From Viscum album (taxonomy: Eukaryota; Streptophyta; Magnoliopsida; Santalales; Viscaceae): a stretch of DNA of 64,000 bases. Under the pieces are notes generated by a model, which made no database searches, was not told where the DNA came from, and saw only the letters and a list, made by a program, of their open reading frames with translations. Below are positions 12,263 through 25,070 of the stretch, one piece after another. Location of the stretch: assembly GCA_963277665.1 (NCBI GenBank), contig OY728136.1, forward strand, positions 1,978,974,576-1,979,038,575, written 5' to 3'. The position numbers and the translations under genes were made by a program. Every line of letters starts with the position of its first letter. The stretch's first letter is position 1.

Positions 12263-15172
12263 TGTAACTAACCAACTTCGGTCAACCCTAAACTGGTCAC
12301 CTAAGCTGGACTGAGACAAGGCCTGAAGGGTGTTCCCAATCCCCATGGGCTAGAAACATGTTCCATACATCAAAATTAAAGAGTTGGTAATTATTTGGAA
12401 CATAAATAATATAAAAATAAATAAATAAAAACTAAAAACAAATCAATGCTAGAAGTGGAAATAAAAAAACTACACATACCTCCAAGTGAACCTGGGTTCA
12501 CCACCGACCTCAAAACCAATATCACATGATGGTGACCAAATCCAAGAAAAAAGCAGCACCCAATGATAAAAACAAAGATAAAACTATGGGTGTAAATATT
12601 AAAACTGAGTTGGAATGCATGACAAATCTATTCCCGGTGCATTTCCTTGAAATAAAGAACCCTGAATTTCAGGTTTTAAATAAAATATATAAAACTAGGT
12701 TATCATGCATTTTCTACTGAAAAAACTCACAGTCTATTTCCATTTTTCAATTAAAAAAAAGATTCATTTTCAATAAGAAGACATCAGGATATTAAATGAG
12801 GTGAAGTATATACTTAAAAGGGAGTAATTAAGTGTAAAATAATTTCAACACCTTTTTCCATCAAAACATGAAACCATTTTATCCCTTTTATCAATAATAT
12901 ATAGTATACAAGGAAAAACATTAACAAACATACATCCCAGGAAATAGAAAATATCACATAAGAGTAACCAGCTAGCACATGCATCTTAATCATCCTCTAT
13001 AGATAACTATGTGTTAGAAAAAACTGGGAGAACCTGGGAGATAATGAGTAATCTAGAACAAACTATACAAGTGACTCATCCTGAAATCATGCTATTAATC
13101 GATGACATCATAATGAAAAAATGATCAATTCTTAACCTACCTAGTATAACGGAGGGGCATAATCCCAAAGAATACATCTTTCACACTAAGGGCCACTAGA
13201 CAATGCGTAATATAAACTAGTGAATCAATTGTTCACTAAAAAGTCACTCTATTCTAGGTTCCCATGTTCATACTAAAAAGGGGGTGATCTAATAATATCA
13301 AACAACCAATCCATCACATATACTTGCATCACACACCAGCAACACACACAACAGTCACCCCCAAATCACTCCAAGGTATTTCCCCCTCTTTCCTTCAGCT
13401 ATCAAAACATGGGGTAACTCCCATTGGAGGACCACTGATTCCCATAAACATCCAACCCGTCTAGAGGTGCATCCCAATGAGTTTTTTCATAGTAACCCAT
13501 TTTTTAAAAGTACCAAACATGTATCAAGAAACCATTTAACACCAAACCATTTCCAAATAACCAAATAATGTCAAATCATTTCCGAAGAATAAAATAAACA
13601 CCACTTAAAATTTATAAACCATTTGGAACCCAATTTAATAAATATATTAGATCAACCCAAAAATAATTTCAATAGAATCCATTCATTAAAACCCACAATT
13701 TAATTACAAAGGACAACCAATAAATTTGGTTAACACTTGTTATGCACATACAATAAATTAGTTTCATGCAATTCAAATAAAAAGTGGAACTTACTTTATT
13801 TCACATCAAAATTTTAATCTAAAAACCATATTTCACTAACTTGAATTACATAAAGACATTAATGGAATGAAATAAATAATTCATTAGATTGAAAGGCTAA
13901 TTCATGGGGAAACCTACCTCAAACATACAACTTTTTATGAAGATCACTCAATCTAACATTTTTCACATACACACACGTGAATTTATACATATATATACCC
14001 CTTGATGGATTGCACGTTATCCCCCCTCCATGATGGAATATGTACAAAGAGGGAATATATAAATATATATATTCCATAACCCTACACTTGCATGTAAGGC
14101 ATCTTCATGAGTAGTGGATAAAACATTAACCCTAGAAAAAATTTACAGAAACTCAAACACCATAAACCTCCTAATTAAAAATTGAGCCAAGGTGAAGAAA
14201 TCTAAAAAAACATACCTGAAAATGAAGCAAAACCCACTTTCCTTGATGAAGGGGGCTATAACTGGTCTTGACAGGACCTAAAAACCCTATTCATCAAGAA
14301 TCAACAAATTGAACACCCAAAAATCATTTTAGGGATTGGACAAGGCATGCACACCACAACAAAGATAAAAAAATATCCAAATAATGGAAGAAGAATTAAG
14401 AGGAGACTGACTAGAGGCATTTGTACCAAAAATAGGGAGGAGGAGTTGCCGGAGGGAGGGGGGTGCATTCTGTAGGTCACCCAGTTGGCTGGGATGCATG
14501 AGTAGGAGGTAAATGGGAGAGAGGTAAACTGTGTGAGAGAGGAGAAGGGGATGGAGGGGGGTTAGCCACCCATAGAGAGGGGAGAGGAAAGGGGGGAGTC
14601 CTAATATGAGGGATTAGTTGAAATGCCAACAAAAAAACTAATAACATAATAATAATAATAATAGTCATAGTCATAAAAATAATAATATTATTTTTATGTA
14701 ATTTTATATCAAAATGTATCTCATTTTCAATTTTTTTCTTATTTCATTTTCATTTAATTTAATTATTTTGAAGACTTGGCAGCCAAAAGATTGTGCATGG
14801 TTTTCCATATGGTGTGATCACCTTATGTTGGCCACTTCCAAGGCCAGGTACTCCTCACACATTTTCTTATAGGAAGACACATAGTTTTGAAAACTATCCT
14901 TAAATAGTGGTACTCGGTATTTCCAACATAAAAAAGACAAACTACATTCCTGTTGAATGGTTTAATAAACTATGAACAACCCATTCGCCACAACTCAAAC
15001 CCACCTAGGCACCCGCACAGACACCGCATTATTACTCCCAACCATGCGGGTTAACCTTGAAACAACAAAATGGATTCCAAAAAAAGAAAAAGTTGACTCT
15101 CCGACTACCAAAACTCAAAATCAAGAAAAAAAAACAATTAAAATTATTAATATTCAAGGTTTATGTGTGACT
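12263..15172 (-). repeat. LTR D1 (left LTR of element D)
   Basis: Aligns by eye end to end with the split right LTR. Anchors: 12263 tgtaactaaccaac with 17464 tgtcatgaaaccaac; 12490-12620 with 17690-17830 (aaaaacaaagataaaacta, aaagataaaactat); 13310-13400 with 18510-18527 plus 30364-30430 (aatccatcacatata, caacagtcaccc); 13970-14070 with 31010-31150; 14960-15030 with 32070-32130 (acccacctaggcaccc). It ends ggtttatgtgtgact against ggtcatggggtgaca in D2. It supplies the uninterrupted sequence of the site where copia-1 inserted. Confidence 0.85.
13984..14004 (-). promoter_or_regulatory. Putative TATA box of LTR D1
   Basis: On the minus strand ggggtatatatatgtataaa; the same site at 31026-31044 in D2 reads as a longer TA run. 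A GC-rich purine/pyrimidine block (14400-14600, and 31490-31670 in D2) lies upstream on the minus strand. Its place inside the LTR suits a core promoter, but AT richness makes chance TATA runs likely. Confidence 0.25.
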
Positions 15173-17463
15173 ATTCTCTCCACCACAAAAACATTCTACC
15201 CCGAAAAAGTCACCCATCCAAATGAGGAATCAAACATGAACATAATATTTAATATGACCAGGAAAACCCAGAACTCAATGTGACCTTTCATTCTACCAAT
15301 CACACCAGACTAGATTTAAGGGAAACCAAAATGAGGAGATCAGTGAGGGAAAGAAGTGGGTTGTCCCAACCACAAGAAACTGACTGGAATTGAAAAAAAT
15401 CTAGAATAAACTGGACTTAGATCCATGGTGGGTCTCCCCACCATTTAGGAACCAAATGACATAGTCCAACTAGCCCAGACTGATATAGGAAACAAAGCAT
15501 GTACCAACTCAGGAACTCTCTACATAGACCAAACCCCACCACAAGGGGGGGGGGGGTATTTACTCCAAACTATGCGGTGAACCAAACCATTATTTTTTAT
15601 TTAATGAGATACAATGATCTCCAAGATAGAACAAACAAAAATTGATCCACAAAGGCTAACCACTCAAGGAAAACTAATCAAAGGTTCGAATTTAAAACAT
15701 CACAGTCTTTGGAATTATAAGAAAACAAGACCCTCAACGAAGGAGGAACTTTCAAACAACAAAGACTACAAAAAGGAAATGATACCACTGTGTCTTTTTC
15801 AAAACAAAAGGTACCTGTAAAGTGGAGGAAGCTACAATAGTGAAACTTAAACCATCCCCATTCCATCAATGGAGAAAAAAGCTATACCATGGTCCTTCAC
15901 ACCCAATGAACCCTATCCCTATGAAAATATTCAGTCAAAAACCTATGGCTGGAGGCCAGATGGTGTGTATCATCTGATGTTCCACAGTCATGAGTTGGAG
16001 ATCTTAAACTAAAACTTATTAGTTCGATAGTGAGACATACACAACCCCTTTCAGTGGCATGAGTGACCATGCTGAATAAATTTTTTTTTTCAGGCCACTA
16101 TGAATGAGAATAACTTCTATTTCTCGTCTAACAAATGTGGATGGAAAACCAAAAATGATTGGATGGGATCCCAATTCATGAGAGTCTATGGATCCACTAC
16201 TAAATTTAGAGTCTAGGTGTAGTCATAAATGGGAATACCTAAAAAAACACGTATTCATAATTTTTCCTCAAAAACCTAAACCACCTCAGTTTGGACAAAT
16301 TCAACCAGCTAATGAAGACCAACACCAATTCCCAAAACCTACATTTACTTAAACATAGAGGAATTCATCCTAGAGTTTTATTTTCCACTCTTAATTGAGT
16401 ATATTTTGGGGCATACAAAAAACAAGAAGCATGAAGCTAAATTAAAACACATCGGAAACCAAAAATTCAACTCTTTAATAACAATAAAAAATCGAAACTG
16501 AAATCTCCATTGAAACCGTATTTTTAGCATATCCAAACCAAGATCCCATGAAATAGGATTCCAAACATGGAAATAAAACACTAAATAATTGTTAACTCAC
16601 TTTTTAAAAAATTATAATTACCTTTTTTGAAAACCATTTTTCAGATAACAAAATAACTTAAATACATACCATTGGTATTCAATGAAATCTCAAACATATA
16701 TATATATCCTTGTTCCAGCTCAGGCACCCATCCACACATACAAAAAATTATCCACATTACACATGAATACATCCATATATGTGATCATTCATATTAATTA
16801 CAAGGGTGAATTCAAAACATATCACATTTCCAAAAAATGCCATTCATCCTAAATCCCAAATTCCCAACCAATTTTGAAGTATCCCTTATAATTAAAGCAC
16901 AAAATTTCCAAATTCCCAAAAAAAATTCATTACAAATTCAAAAAAAGTGTTTCAAAAATCCCAAAACATTTTCCAATATGATCTAATTTTCTCATCGAAA
17001 CCACACATTCAGATAAAAGAAAACCATTTCTATAATTCATTTGTATTTAAAAAACCATTATTACACTCCCAAAAACATCTTAACTTTTTGAGAACCCCTT
17101 TCCTAAAAATAATTTCCTTCTTAACTCTTTAAATCCATTCACGCCAACAAAAACTAAACCCAAAAATATCTCACATCAAACCATTCACGAATAAGAATCT
17201 TGAACAATGTAATATGGATACATATGGGACACTACTCCATGAAAACCTATTGAGTAACACCAAATCACTCCCATTGTCATCCCTTATCCACAAATAAAAA
17301 ACAAAATAAAGCCACAAATCTAGGACTACCCCTGGAAACTCGAGGCTCAGGACGGGCAAGGGTTTTTTATGTACTTACCGCACCAACCTCTCGATTCTTG
17401 ACCGTCCTAATATCCATGAAATCTGACAACTGAAATAAAATGAACCTCCCTTTGATAAAATTT
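15173..17463 (-). other. Non-coding interior of element D
   Basis: This 2.3-kb stretch between the two LTRs has no recognisable retrotransposon domain in any frame. The longest open frames are about 60-100 codons without motifs. A minus-strand purine tract borders the left LTR (15173-15190). At 17446-17463 the minus strand reads aaattttatcaaagggagg directly after the LTR end, resembling a degenerate tRNA-Met primer site (TGGTATCAGAGC type). A run of 12 G occurs at 15545-15556. Base use (A/C-rich on the plus strand) resembles the LTRs and differs from the gypsy pol regions of the window. Confidence 0.6.
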
Positions 17464-18527
17464 TGTCATGAAACCAACCCAGGTCTACCCCGAACCTGTC
17501 ACTAGAGATTGCTCGCGACAAGTACTGAAAATCGTTCCCGATCACCATGTTCTAGCAACTAGTGTCATAAATAAAAATTAAATATGTGGGAATGATTTGG
17601 ACAATACAAAATAGAAAAATAAATTAATATAAACTGAAAAAATGAACACTGGAAGTGGAAATATAATAAAATTTTCCATACCCCCATGTGACCCAGCAAG
17701 TTATCACGGACCCCTAAACAAACATCACATGAAGGTGACTGAATCCACGAAAGAAGCAACACCATATGCTAATAAAAAAGATAAAACTATAGGTGGGAGT
17801 ATTAACACTCAGTATAAATTTTGAACAAATCAATTCCTAGTGTATTTACTATAAATAAAGATCCATCAATTTGAGGATTGAAATAAAATATATAAAACTA
17901 GGTTTTTATGAATAATATTTTTAAAGAAAATCATGGTCCATTTCCCTTTGTTAATTAAAAACTATATCCCTTTTCAATAAACAGATATTAGTATTTTAAG
18001 GGAGGTGATGCTCACACTTAAAAGGGAGGATGGAAGTGTAAAAAATTTGCAAAACCTTTTTCCATGAACACTTGAAACCATTCTATAACTTTTATGAAGA
18101 AGCTACACTAAACATTGAAATAAGGTCTACAAACATACAACATTGGAAATGGAAAAAATCACACAAGAGTAACCAAATAACACATGCGTCTTAATCATCC
18201 TCTAAAGCTAACTAAGTGATAGAAAACACGGGAGAACCTATGATCTCATGAATAATCTAGGACATACTATACATGTGACTCATCCTGAAATCAGGATTTT
18301 ACCCAATGACATCATATCGCTCAAACGCTCAGTTCTCACCCAACCTAACCTAACATAGTAGTACAATACAAAAGAAGAGTAAGGTCCATAATAAAGAAGA
18401 CTAGCTAGTGGTTAATCAAAACTAGTGCAGTAATCATTCATTAAAAAATACCTCACTAAGCTAGGTTCCATTGTACATACTAATGGGGATGATAAAACAA
18501 TTTAAAAAAAACAATCCATCACATATA
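17464..18527 (-). repeat. LTR D2, left part (interrupted by copia-1)
   Basis: Homologous to 12263-13325 of LTR D1. It stops at cacatata, directly before copia-1 (18528), and resumes at 30364. The 5 bases 18523-18527 (atata) are repeated at 30359-30363, the target-site duplication of copia-1. Confidence 0.85.
18523..18527 (+). repeat. Target-site duplication of copia-1 (left copy, atata)
   Basis: Identical to 30359-30363. Five bases is the normal size for Ty1/copia. The paralogous LTR D1 has cacatatacttgc at the corresponding place (about 13315-13327), giving an empty-site comparison. Confidence 0.85.
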
Positions 18528-20131
18528 TGTTCGATCGAAATGATGAATGTAGATTCTTAATATACAGGAGGGGTGAATTTTATTCTTTAAAAATTATTTT
18601 GGAACCTTTAATGTTTAGTTTAACAAAGTTAAACAAACATACAGAACACCTCTAAAAGAAACCTTTTCTTAAACTTTACAACCTTAAAATAAAAGGTTAA
18701 GAAAGATTTTCATAAATGAATGATTTTACCTTAAAGTGTATAGAATCTCTAATATAATCTGAGTAACAGGATGACAAAGTATAAGAAAGTAATACTTTCT
18801 ATATTTAACAAAGTTATGATTACAACAAAATTAAAAAAACTTGAAATAGAAAATAAGTAACAAAAAGATTCTTTTAACCCAAAGAGAAGGGTATCCAACA
18901 TCTTTGGATAAAGGTTCCTTGATTTATACTTTCATGAAAGTCTTTCTTACCCAAACACAAGTAATCCCTCAATCCTAAGATTAGTATCTATATTTCTATC
19001 CCCGCAAGCTATCGATTTAGAAGGAAATCAGAACCTCTGTCTTACAAACCCGGAAGCCCTCAATCAGTACAATCGGAGTCTGCACAAAGCAAGTCTGAAC
19101 AATTTGTTCCGGTATGAAGAAGTTATTTATGACATCCGCACAAAGCACTGAGAGTTGAAAGTGCCTATCTCTCTAGAAATAACTTCATATATTTTTCACA
19201 TGCATCAATTTCATCCACTCCCTAAAATATATTATGCTCATTAAAATGGACATGTATTTATAGGCAAAGCTTCCCAATGATCGGCTCCACTCTAACGGTC
19301 ATATTTTACTTAAATTTCAAAGGGACCTGGATATGTGTCAAACATATAACCGTTAGTTTTTAATAGATTTTACGACATCATTTAAAGTATAAGAAACGAT
19401 GTTGAGTTAAAGATGAGTGTTGGGTAAGAAAACATGGAATCTGATAACATTGAAATGATACATTAAACAAATCAAGCATTATTAAGAATAACAGATTCCT
19501 AAGAAAAACATTATCAAGGAAACAGATTCATTAAGGAAATGTAAATCAAATTGTGAAACCAGTATCTCATTTATTCTAGAATCAGAATCATAAAATCAGA
19601 GTCACTTATACACTGGATTCGATATCATAAAAATTGTATCACATATACACTGGAATCAGTATCATAAAGACAGTATCAAATATACCTCAGAATCGGGATC
19701 ATAAATATGGTATCACTTATACACCAGAATTGGTATCATAAAGACAATATCACATATAAACCATAATTTGTATCATATTGGCGTTATCACTTATACACCA
19801 GAATCAGTATCATAAATACGCTATCACTTATACACCAGAATCAGAATCATAAAGACGGTATCACTTAGGCACCAGAATATGTATCCTAAATACTGTATGA
19901 ATAATATGTAAATCTAATAGAATAGAAAATCGTTATAATACATCTTATAAGTATAACAGAATAACAAATCGTAATGATACATCTGTAAGTATAATGGAAT
20001 GACAGTTCCATATCTTAATAAAAAAATATAACTTAAGAAAAATTCAGAACTTAAGAAAAAGTTTTTGTGCTTTTAAAAACATAAAACCATAAGGAATGGA
20101 GAAGTCATAAGATAACATTATTGACTCAACA
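18528..20131 (-). repeat. 3' LTR of copia-1 (left copy)
   Basis: 1604 bp, beginning tgttcgatcgaaatgatgaa and ending gactcaaca on the plus strand, so TGTT...AACA termini. It matches 28715-30358 along its whole length. Shared anchors are the ggggtgaattttatt region, atggacatgtatttataggcaaa (19250-19270 against 29440-29460), the 37-bp repeat block, and the terminal ataaggaatggagaagtcat. The right copy is 40 bp longer, which is about one unit of the internal 37-bp repeat. Confidence 0.93.
19582..19905 (+). repeat. 37-bp tandem repeat inside copia-1 left LTR
   Basis: About eight full units plus a partial one, each like accagaatcagtatcata followed by aagacggtatcacttatac. Units differ from each other by several bases. 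The same array, with about nine full units plus a partial, lies in the right LTR at 29769-30134. There are no unique spacers between the units. Confidence 0.9.
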
Positions 20132-20147
20132 ATCTCCCCCTTTTTGT
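20132..20147 (-). other. Polypurine tract of copia-1
   Basis: On the minus strand caaaaagggggagat directly abuts the 3' LTR start (tgttgagtc). It has the position and composition of the plus-strand primer of Ty1/copia elements. A similar tract (complement of atatcccccttttgat) stands at the same place in copia-2 (41028-41043). Confidence 0.85.
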
Positions 20148-20459
20148 AAATCACAAAAAACATTATAAGGAAGAATAATTTGATATAGATAAAAAAGTAT
20201 GAAAAACTTATCCCCCCTTTTGAATGAGATTTCTGATGAATACGACTTACTCCCCCTTAGGTTATGTTTCCTAAGGATTTCATTCTTGATCTTTAGTGTC
20301 TGGTTTTCTTTCTTAAGAAAATATATCCCCTTTAGATAATCATATTTTCTAAAAAACACCCACTTACTCGGCCCTTGTCCTTTTTCACCATACTCTACGG
20401 TAATAGATTCTCCTCCATTGAGATCTTCATTAAATTATTCTTTTAAATAAACTCTCCCC

Positions 20460-23171
20460 CTTTTTGATTTTTAGAAATAGGAAAATAATTGAGAAGCATA
20501 AGATATACCTGTAAGGTTAAGAAAGAAAACATTCAAAAACAAAAGAAAGACATGCAAGAAGCTTCTTAATGAAAATTTTAGAAATAAATTTTAGATTAAA
20601 ACAAAACATCAGAATGTCAAAAAATTCATCCATCCTTATTATTCTCAGAAAAAATTTTATTTATCAAGGCTTTATGTTTCTTCAATTCCTTATGATATTC
20701 CTAAAACTTATTCAAGAAGATATTCTGATCCTGATTCTTCTTTTCTAATGAAAACATTCTTTCTTCTTAAGAGACCACCTTTCTCTTTAATTTAGCTCTG
20801 ACTTCTTTCTCACTGCTTACAGATTGGGAAACAAAATTTAGTTGACTATCCTTAATATAGATTGATGCCTTATCCTTGTTGAACTTGGTTTCACATGTAT
20901 GAAAGCTCCATTTTTTGAATCCATGAAATCACCAAAACCGTATTAGATCTTCATTGATAGTCTTGTGGTGGTTAAATACATTCTTACAAGTCACCATCTG
21001 AGCATTGTAATCAATCAAAATATTACTAAAGTATGATTCTTTTTTTACCACCATGTACTTAGGAAGATTGGTCAATTATATCTTTGGATTTAGAATTTCA
21101 TGCATCATTTGACTCTGAGAATCTATATTTTCAAGAAACGGAATGGTGCTGACCAACTTTTCTAAAGATAGCTGACAAAGTCATGTTTAACAGACTATAA
21201 GGATTCAGAACCTGAAACATCTGTTCCTTTATGAGCTCCTATTGGAGTTAAGGAAACTGATTTATCTATTCTCTTATATGACTTCTGAGGTGTTTCCTTT
21301 TCAGATGAGGCAACCAAAACACTCTAACCTTTGGTAGAATTTTGAACTGGAGATTTTTCATCAGATACTTGGATAACATTAATATCTACTTGTTCATCTT
21401 CTTCTTCTTGAAATTATTCTTCTTCAACACCTTGATGATAAACCTCTTCCTTCTCTTCTTCTTCCACTTAAATTTCATCATGTTATTCTTCTTCAACATG
21501 TACTTCTTCCTGAACTTGTACTCCTTACTCAACTTCTTCTTCAACTTGTTCTTCTGAAACAGATTTAGAGACCGAACTCGAAGGAGTTCCAATGTAGTGT
21601 TCCACTTCCCTTAAAATATCATCATAGTCTTCTTGAACTATTTGATCTTCTATTTCTTGAACATGTTCTGATAAAGATAGAACTTTATTAGATTTCTGGA
21701 TTTCCAGATTGACAGCAGGCTTCTTATGAACAACTTGTGTTTTAGGCGCTTCTTGAGATTTATTTTCATCAACTTTTAGTAAAGACTGACAAACTTGTGC
21801 TTCCAAGGATTTCTTCTTTAACTTTTTATCCTTATTTTCTTTCTCAATATTTTCATCTTGCTTTATTTTCAATCACTTAGACTATACGGGATTTAAGCCA
21901 ATGTAAGGATCTCTTTCCTTCTTGGTAGCTACCATTTCTCTTTACTTTGCATCATTTTCATTGGAATAGGATTTTGGATTCTTTGTAGGAGGGGGTGTTG
22001 ATACCAAGACATCAGAAGCTGGTACTGGAAACCCTGGTCCATCAAGTTTCCTTTTCTTGGGTAATGATTAAGAAGATTCTGAAACATCTCCCTTGATCAT
22101 GACAACCATTTCATAAAAAGTTTCCGATTCCTATACAAACTCTATCTTCATCCTCCTTAGAGTGTCATCATTGAGCAAAAAAATCTTAAAAGGCTTTGAG
22201 ACTAATCGGTATGAGATATTTAGTTCTTGAAGACACATAAAAATTATCCTGGACATAGTTGTCAGATATATAAGAATTTGAGATCCGATGGATCCACCTT
22301 TTATTGCCTGGATGGTGAGGAAGATTTAATTAACCAAGTTAATCCTCCGTAAGTTGACGAGAAATTATAAAATAAAGATATCACATATTTTTAGAGAATT
22401 CTTATCTCATTTTCTTGGGATAAGAATGCCTTTCTTCCAGAGTGCTTCCATCTTGTGCTTTGTTGTATGATTCGTAATATTTAGATTATTAACATTCTCG
22501 AGACCAAGAAAATTCAAAGCCTTGACTTTCTCAATATGACCTTCTTTCTTAGGATGTTTTTGAGAGCATAGAATAGGTTCCCCTTCATATAGTATGTTGA
22601 GAATATTTTCTGCCTTCTTATAGGAAAATGTATAAGTATTATCATAACATTTGAATATCAACAGATCCTTACGATCATTTTGGAAGAAAATAATAGATTC
22701 GTAGAACAAAGTAACTAGGTTATGAAAAAACTGGATCCTGACTCTTATCCTTAGCAACACAAACACTTTCCCATCCATTAGTTCTTATAACCTTAGATAT
22801 AGGGGAGTAATATATTTCATAGAAGTTAAATAATACCAAACTTCCTCTAAATATTGACCAATCATTTATATCTATGGTAATAAGAATCTGATCTGGTGAA
22901 GATTCAGGAGTCATTCAGGATAAAGGGAGAAAAAGAATCGGACCAAGGACTTTGATGACAACAGAACTTCAGCACTGATATTAGTAAGGATTCTGTGATG
23001 CTTATAAATGAGGAACCCCTTATATAGACAGAGCAATGAATTTTCATAGTCCATAAGATAATCATATAGCTGAACATAACCTGATCTGATCTGACAGTTA
23101 AGGATGGATATAAGAAATATGAATTCTGATTTTTGTATTAATGTAAACCAAAATTGTAAATTTTGAAACAC
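20460..23171 (-). pseudogene. Extra 3' ORF region of copia-1 (Sirevirus 'env-like' position)
   Basis: A 2.7-kb region between RNase H and the polypurine tract with several minus-strand open stretches. 22911-23171, 22720-22914 and 22407-22778 read as one broken protein. It contains NLVTLFYESI, then LIFKCYDNTYTFSYKKAENILNILYEG, a pattern I associate with an uncharacterised domain found downstream of pol in plant retroelements. 21525-21872 is a Lys/Glu-rich, coiled-coil-like stretch ending in an acidic run (SEEQVEEEVE). Acidic coding continues to about 21340 in a shifted frame. No signal peptide, clear membrane span or fusion motif is visible, so 'env-like' describes position only. Confidence 0.55.
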
Positions 23172-23289
23172 AAAAAATTGAATCTTAAGATAAGAAAATA
23201 AAGTGTAAAAAGTTTTACCTTTTGGAATAGTCTAAAGAGTTTATTGGTATTATATGAATTTTCCTGGATGTTTCAAATTTCAGGATATC

Positions 23290-23394
23290 AATACCAACAT
23301 TTTCAATACCAAAATTTCCAATACTGAAATTTCCAATACAGAAATTTTTATTACTGAAATTTCTAATACCAAAATTTCCATTACCAAAATTTCA
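23290..23394 (+). repeat. 15-bp tandem repeat downstream of copia-1 RNase H
   Basis: Seven imperfect units such as aataccaaaatttcc, aatactgaaatttcc and attaccaaaatttca in direct succession. It lies between RNase H and the extra ORF region, in non-coding spacer of copia-1. Confidence 0.85.
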
Positions 23395-23634
23395 AATAAA
23401 AAAGATAAATTTTTAAGATGAAAAAACTTCTTAAGGAAAGATAAAATTTTAAGTAGAAGAAAAATCTTAAAGAAAGGGGAAAAATATGCACTTCCCCTGA
23501 AATAAGAATTAACTTAATGTTTGGACATGATTTAAACAAGAAGTATATATGAATGATTACCTTACAGAGATCATTCCTAGATTATGTTTAATGTATTCAA
23601 ATCTATCTGAAGACCTTGGGTTTGTAAAAATATC

Positions 23635-24120
23635 CTAAAGTTGTTCTTGCATTCTAATGAATTGAAGAATAATATCTCCATTAAGTGTGTGATCTATAAG
23701 AAAGTAATGTCTAATATCTATGTTATTTGCATGAGAGTGATGTGCAAGGTTTTTACGTAGGGAAATGTAACTTGTGTTATCACACATTATTTGAGTCTTA
23801 GTAAAACACATACCATAGTCTGTGAGTATGTGTTGCATCCACAACACTTGAGCCCAACAACTTCCAGCTGCTACATATTTAGCTTTAGCTATGGAAAGTG
23901 CTACAGAATGGTGTTTCTTGCATGACCATGAAACTAAGGAATCTATTAAGAAATGACATGTTCTGGAGGTACTTTCCCTATCAATTTTACAACCACCAAA
24001 GTAAGTATCTGAAAAAATTTGAAGTTCAAAATTATTCGCAGAGGAATAAAAAATTCCCAAATCTAATGTTCCCTTTAAGTAGTGAAAACTTCTTTTCACT
24101 TACTTTAAATGAGATTCCTT
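23635..24120 (-). pseudogene. copia-1 RNase H
   Basis: 154 codons are open on the minus strand (23635-24099). Blocks in order: FHYLKGTLDLGIFY, the first catalytic Asp in FSDTYFGGCKIDRESTSRTC, DSLVSW, the expected AEAEY block read here as AKAKYVAAGS, LWMQHILTDYG, the second Asp in MCDNTSYISL, and NNIDIRHYFL. The acidic residue of the central motif is Lys (AKAK in place of AEAE), so the catalytic Glu is lost although the frame is intact. It is the least interrupted gene of copia-1 besides integrase. Confidence 0.93.
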
Positions 24121-24439
24121 AAAATTTTCTTGGAATCTTGCACATAAGCATACTGAGAACATTAAGTCAGTTTAACTAGCTATTAAGTAAAGTAAACATC
24201 CAATCATCCATCTATAAGATGTCTGATCCACAGGTTTCCCTACTTCATCAATATCAAGAGTATTAAAGGTTTTGATAGGAGAACTTATACTCTTAGCATT
24301 ATCCTAACCGAACTTATTAATATGATCTTTGATATACCTATTTTGAGATATGTATGTTCCCTATGGTTTTTGAGAAATTTGAAAACCAAGAAAAAATGTT
24401 AACTCACCCTTCATACTCATCTCAAACTCAGATATCATA

Positions 24440-25070
24440 AGATTAAAAAAGGAATCAGTTAAGGATTGTTAAGTTGATCGGAAGATGAGGTCATCAACAT
24501 AAATTTTGACAATCAAAATATCTTTATTATTTTTCTGAATAAAAAGGGTTGGATCAGAAATTCCCTTAACATAGTTATTTTGAAGCAAAAATCCTAAAAG
24601 TCTATCATACCAAGCTCTAGGGGCTTGTTTAAGTCCATACAGTGCTTTGGTAAGTTTATAAACATGATTTGGATGTTTTTTTATCTTCAACGCTAGGAGG
24701 TTGATCTACATAGTCTTCTTCTTGTACATAACCATTAAGAAAATCACACATTACATCTATTTGATAAAGTTTGAAATTAAAGAATGCTACAAAGTATAAA
24801 AGAATACAAATAGATTCAAGTCTTGCTACAGGAGCATAAGTTTCTTCATAGTATATGCCATCTTGTTGGCTATAGCCTTTAGAAACCAATCTTGCTCTAT
24901 TTCTTACAATAACACCATTTTCATCGCATTTGTATCTAAAAACCTATTTTACTCCAATAACAGATGTTTCCTTAGGGTTTTCAACCAAGGTCCAAACCTG
25001 ATTCCTAACTAATTCATTGAGTTCATCTTGCATTGCCTTTATCCAATCTTCATCACCCAATCCTTATTCA
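24440..25070 (-). pseudogene. copia-1 reverse transcriptase
   Basis: The minus strand begins near 25070 with DEDWIKAMQDELNELVRNQVW, has a stop inside the GVKWVF block (about 24944), continues RNRARLVSKGYSQQDGI, ETYAPVARLESI, LYQIDVMCDFLNGYVQEE and DYVDQPP (24656-24889), then shifts frame. The second part (24469-24690) carries LYGLKQAPRAWYDRLLGFLL and the catalytic IYVDDLIF box, which is intact. RT is therefore broken by one frameshift and one or more stops, but its active-site YVDD is unaltered. Confidence 0.94.

Noticed and set aside
14477..14674. Proline-rich 65-codon minus-strand ORF
   Set aside because: It lies in the purine-rich block of LTR D1. The same block in D2 (31490-31670) does not keep the frame, so it is composition-driven.
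15545..15556. Run of 12 G (and 10 G at 61818-61827) as possible quadruplex
   Set aside because: Single homopolymer runs without further G tracts nearby; likely slippage products or uncertain base calls.
19582..19905. Regular 37-bp repeats resembling a CRISPR array
   Set aside because: Units are directly tandem with no spacers, they degenerate throughout, they occur in both LTRs of a retrotransposon, and the DNA is eukaryotic.
21342..21557. Phe/Leu-rich plus-strand ORF that looks like membrane segments
   Set aside because: It is the antisense of the Glu/Lys-rich coding stretch of copia-1, a compositional shadow.
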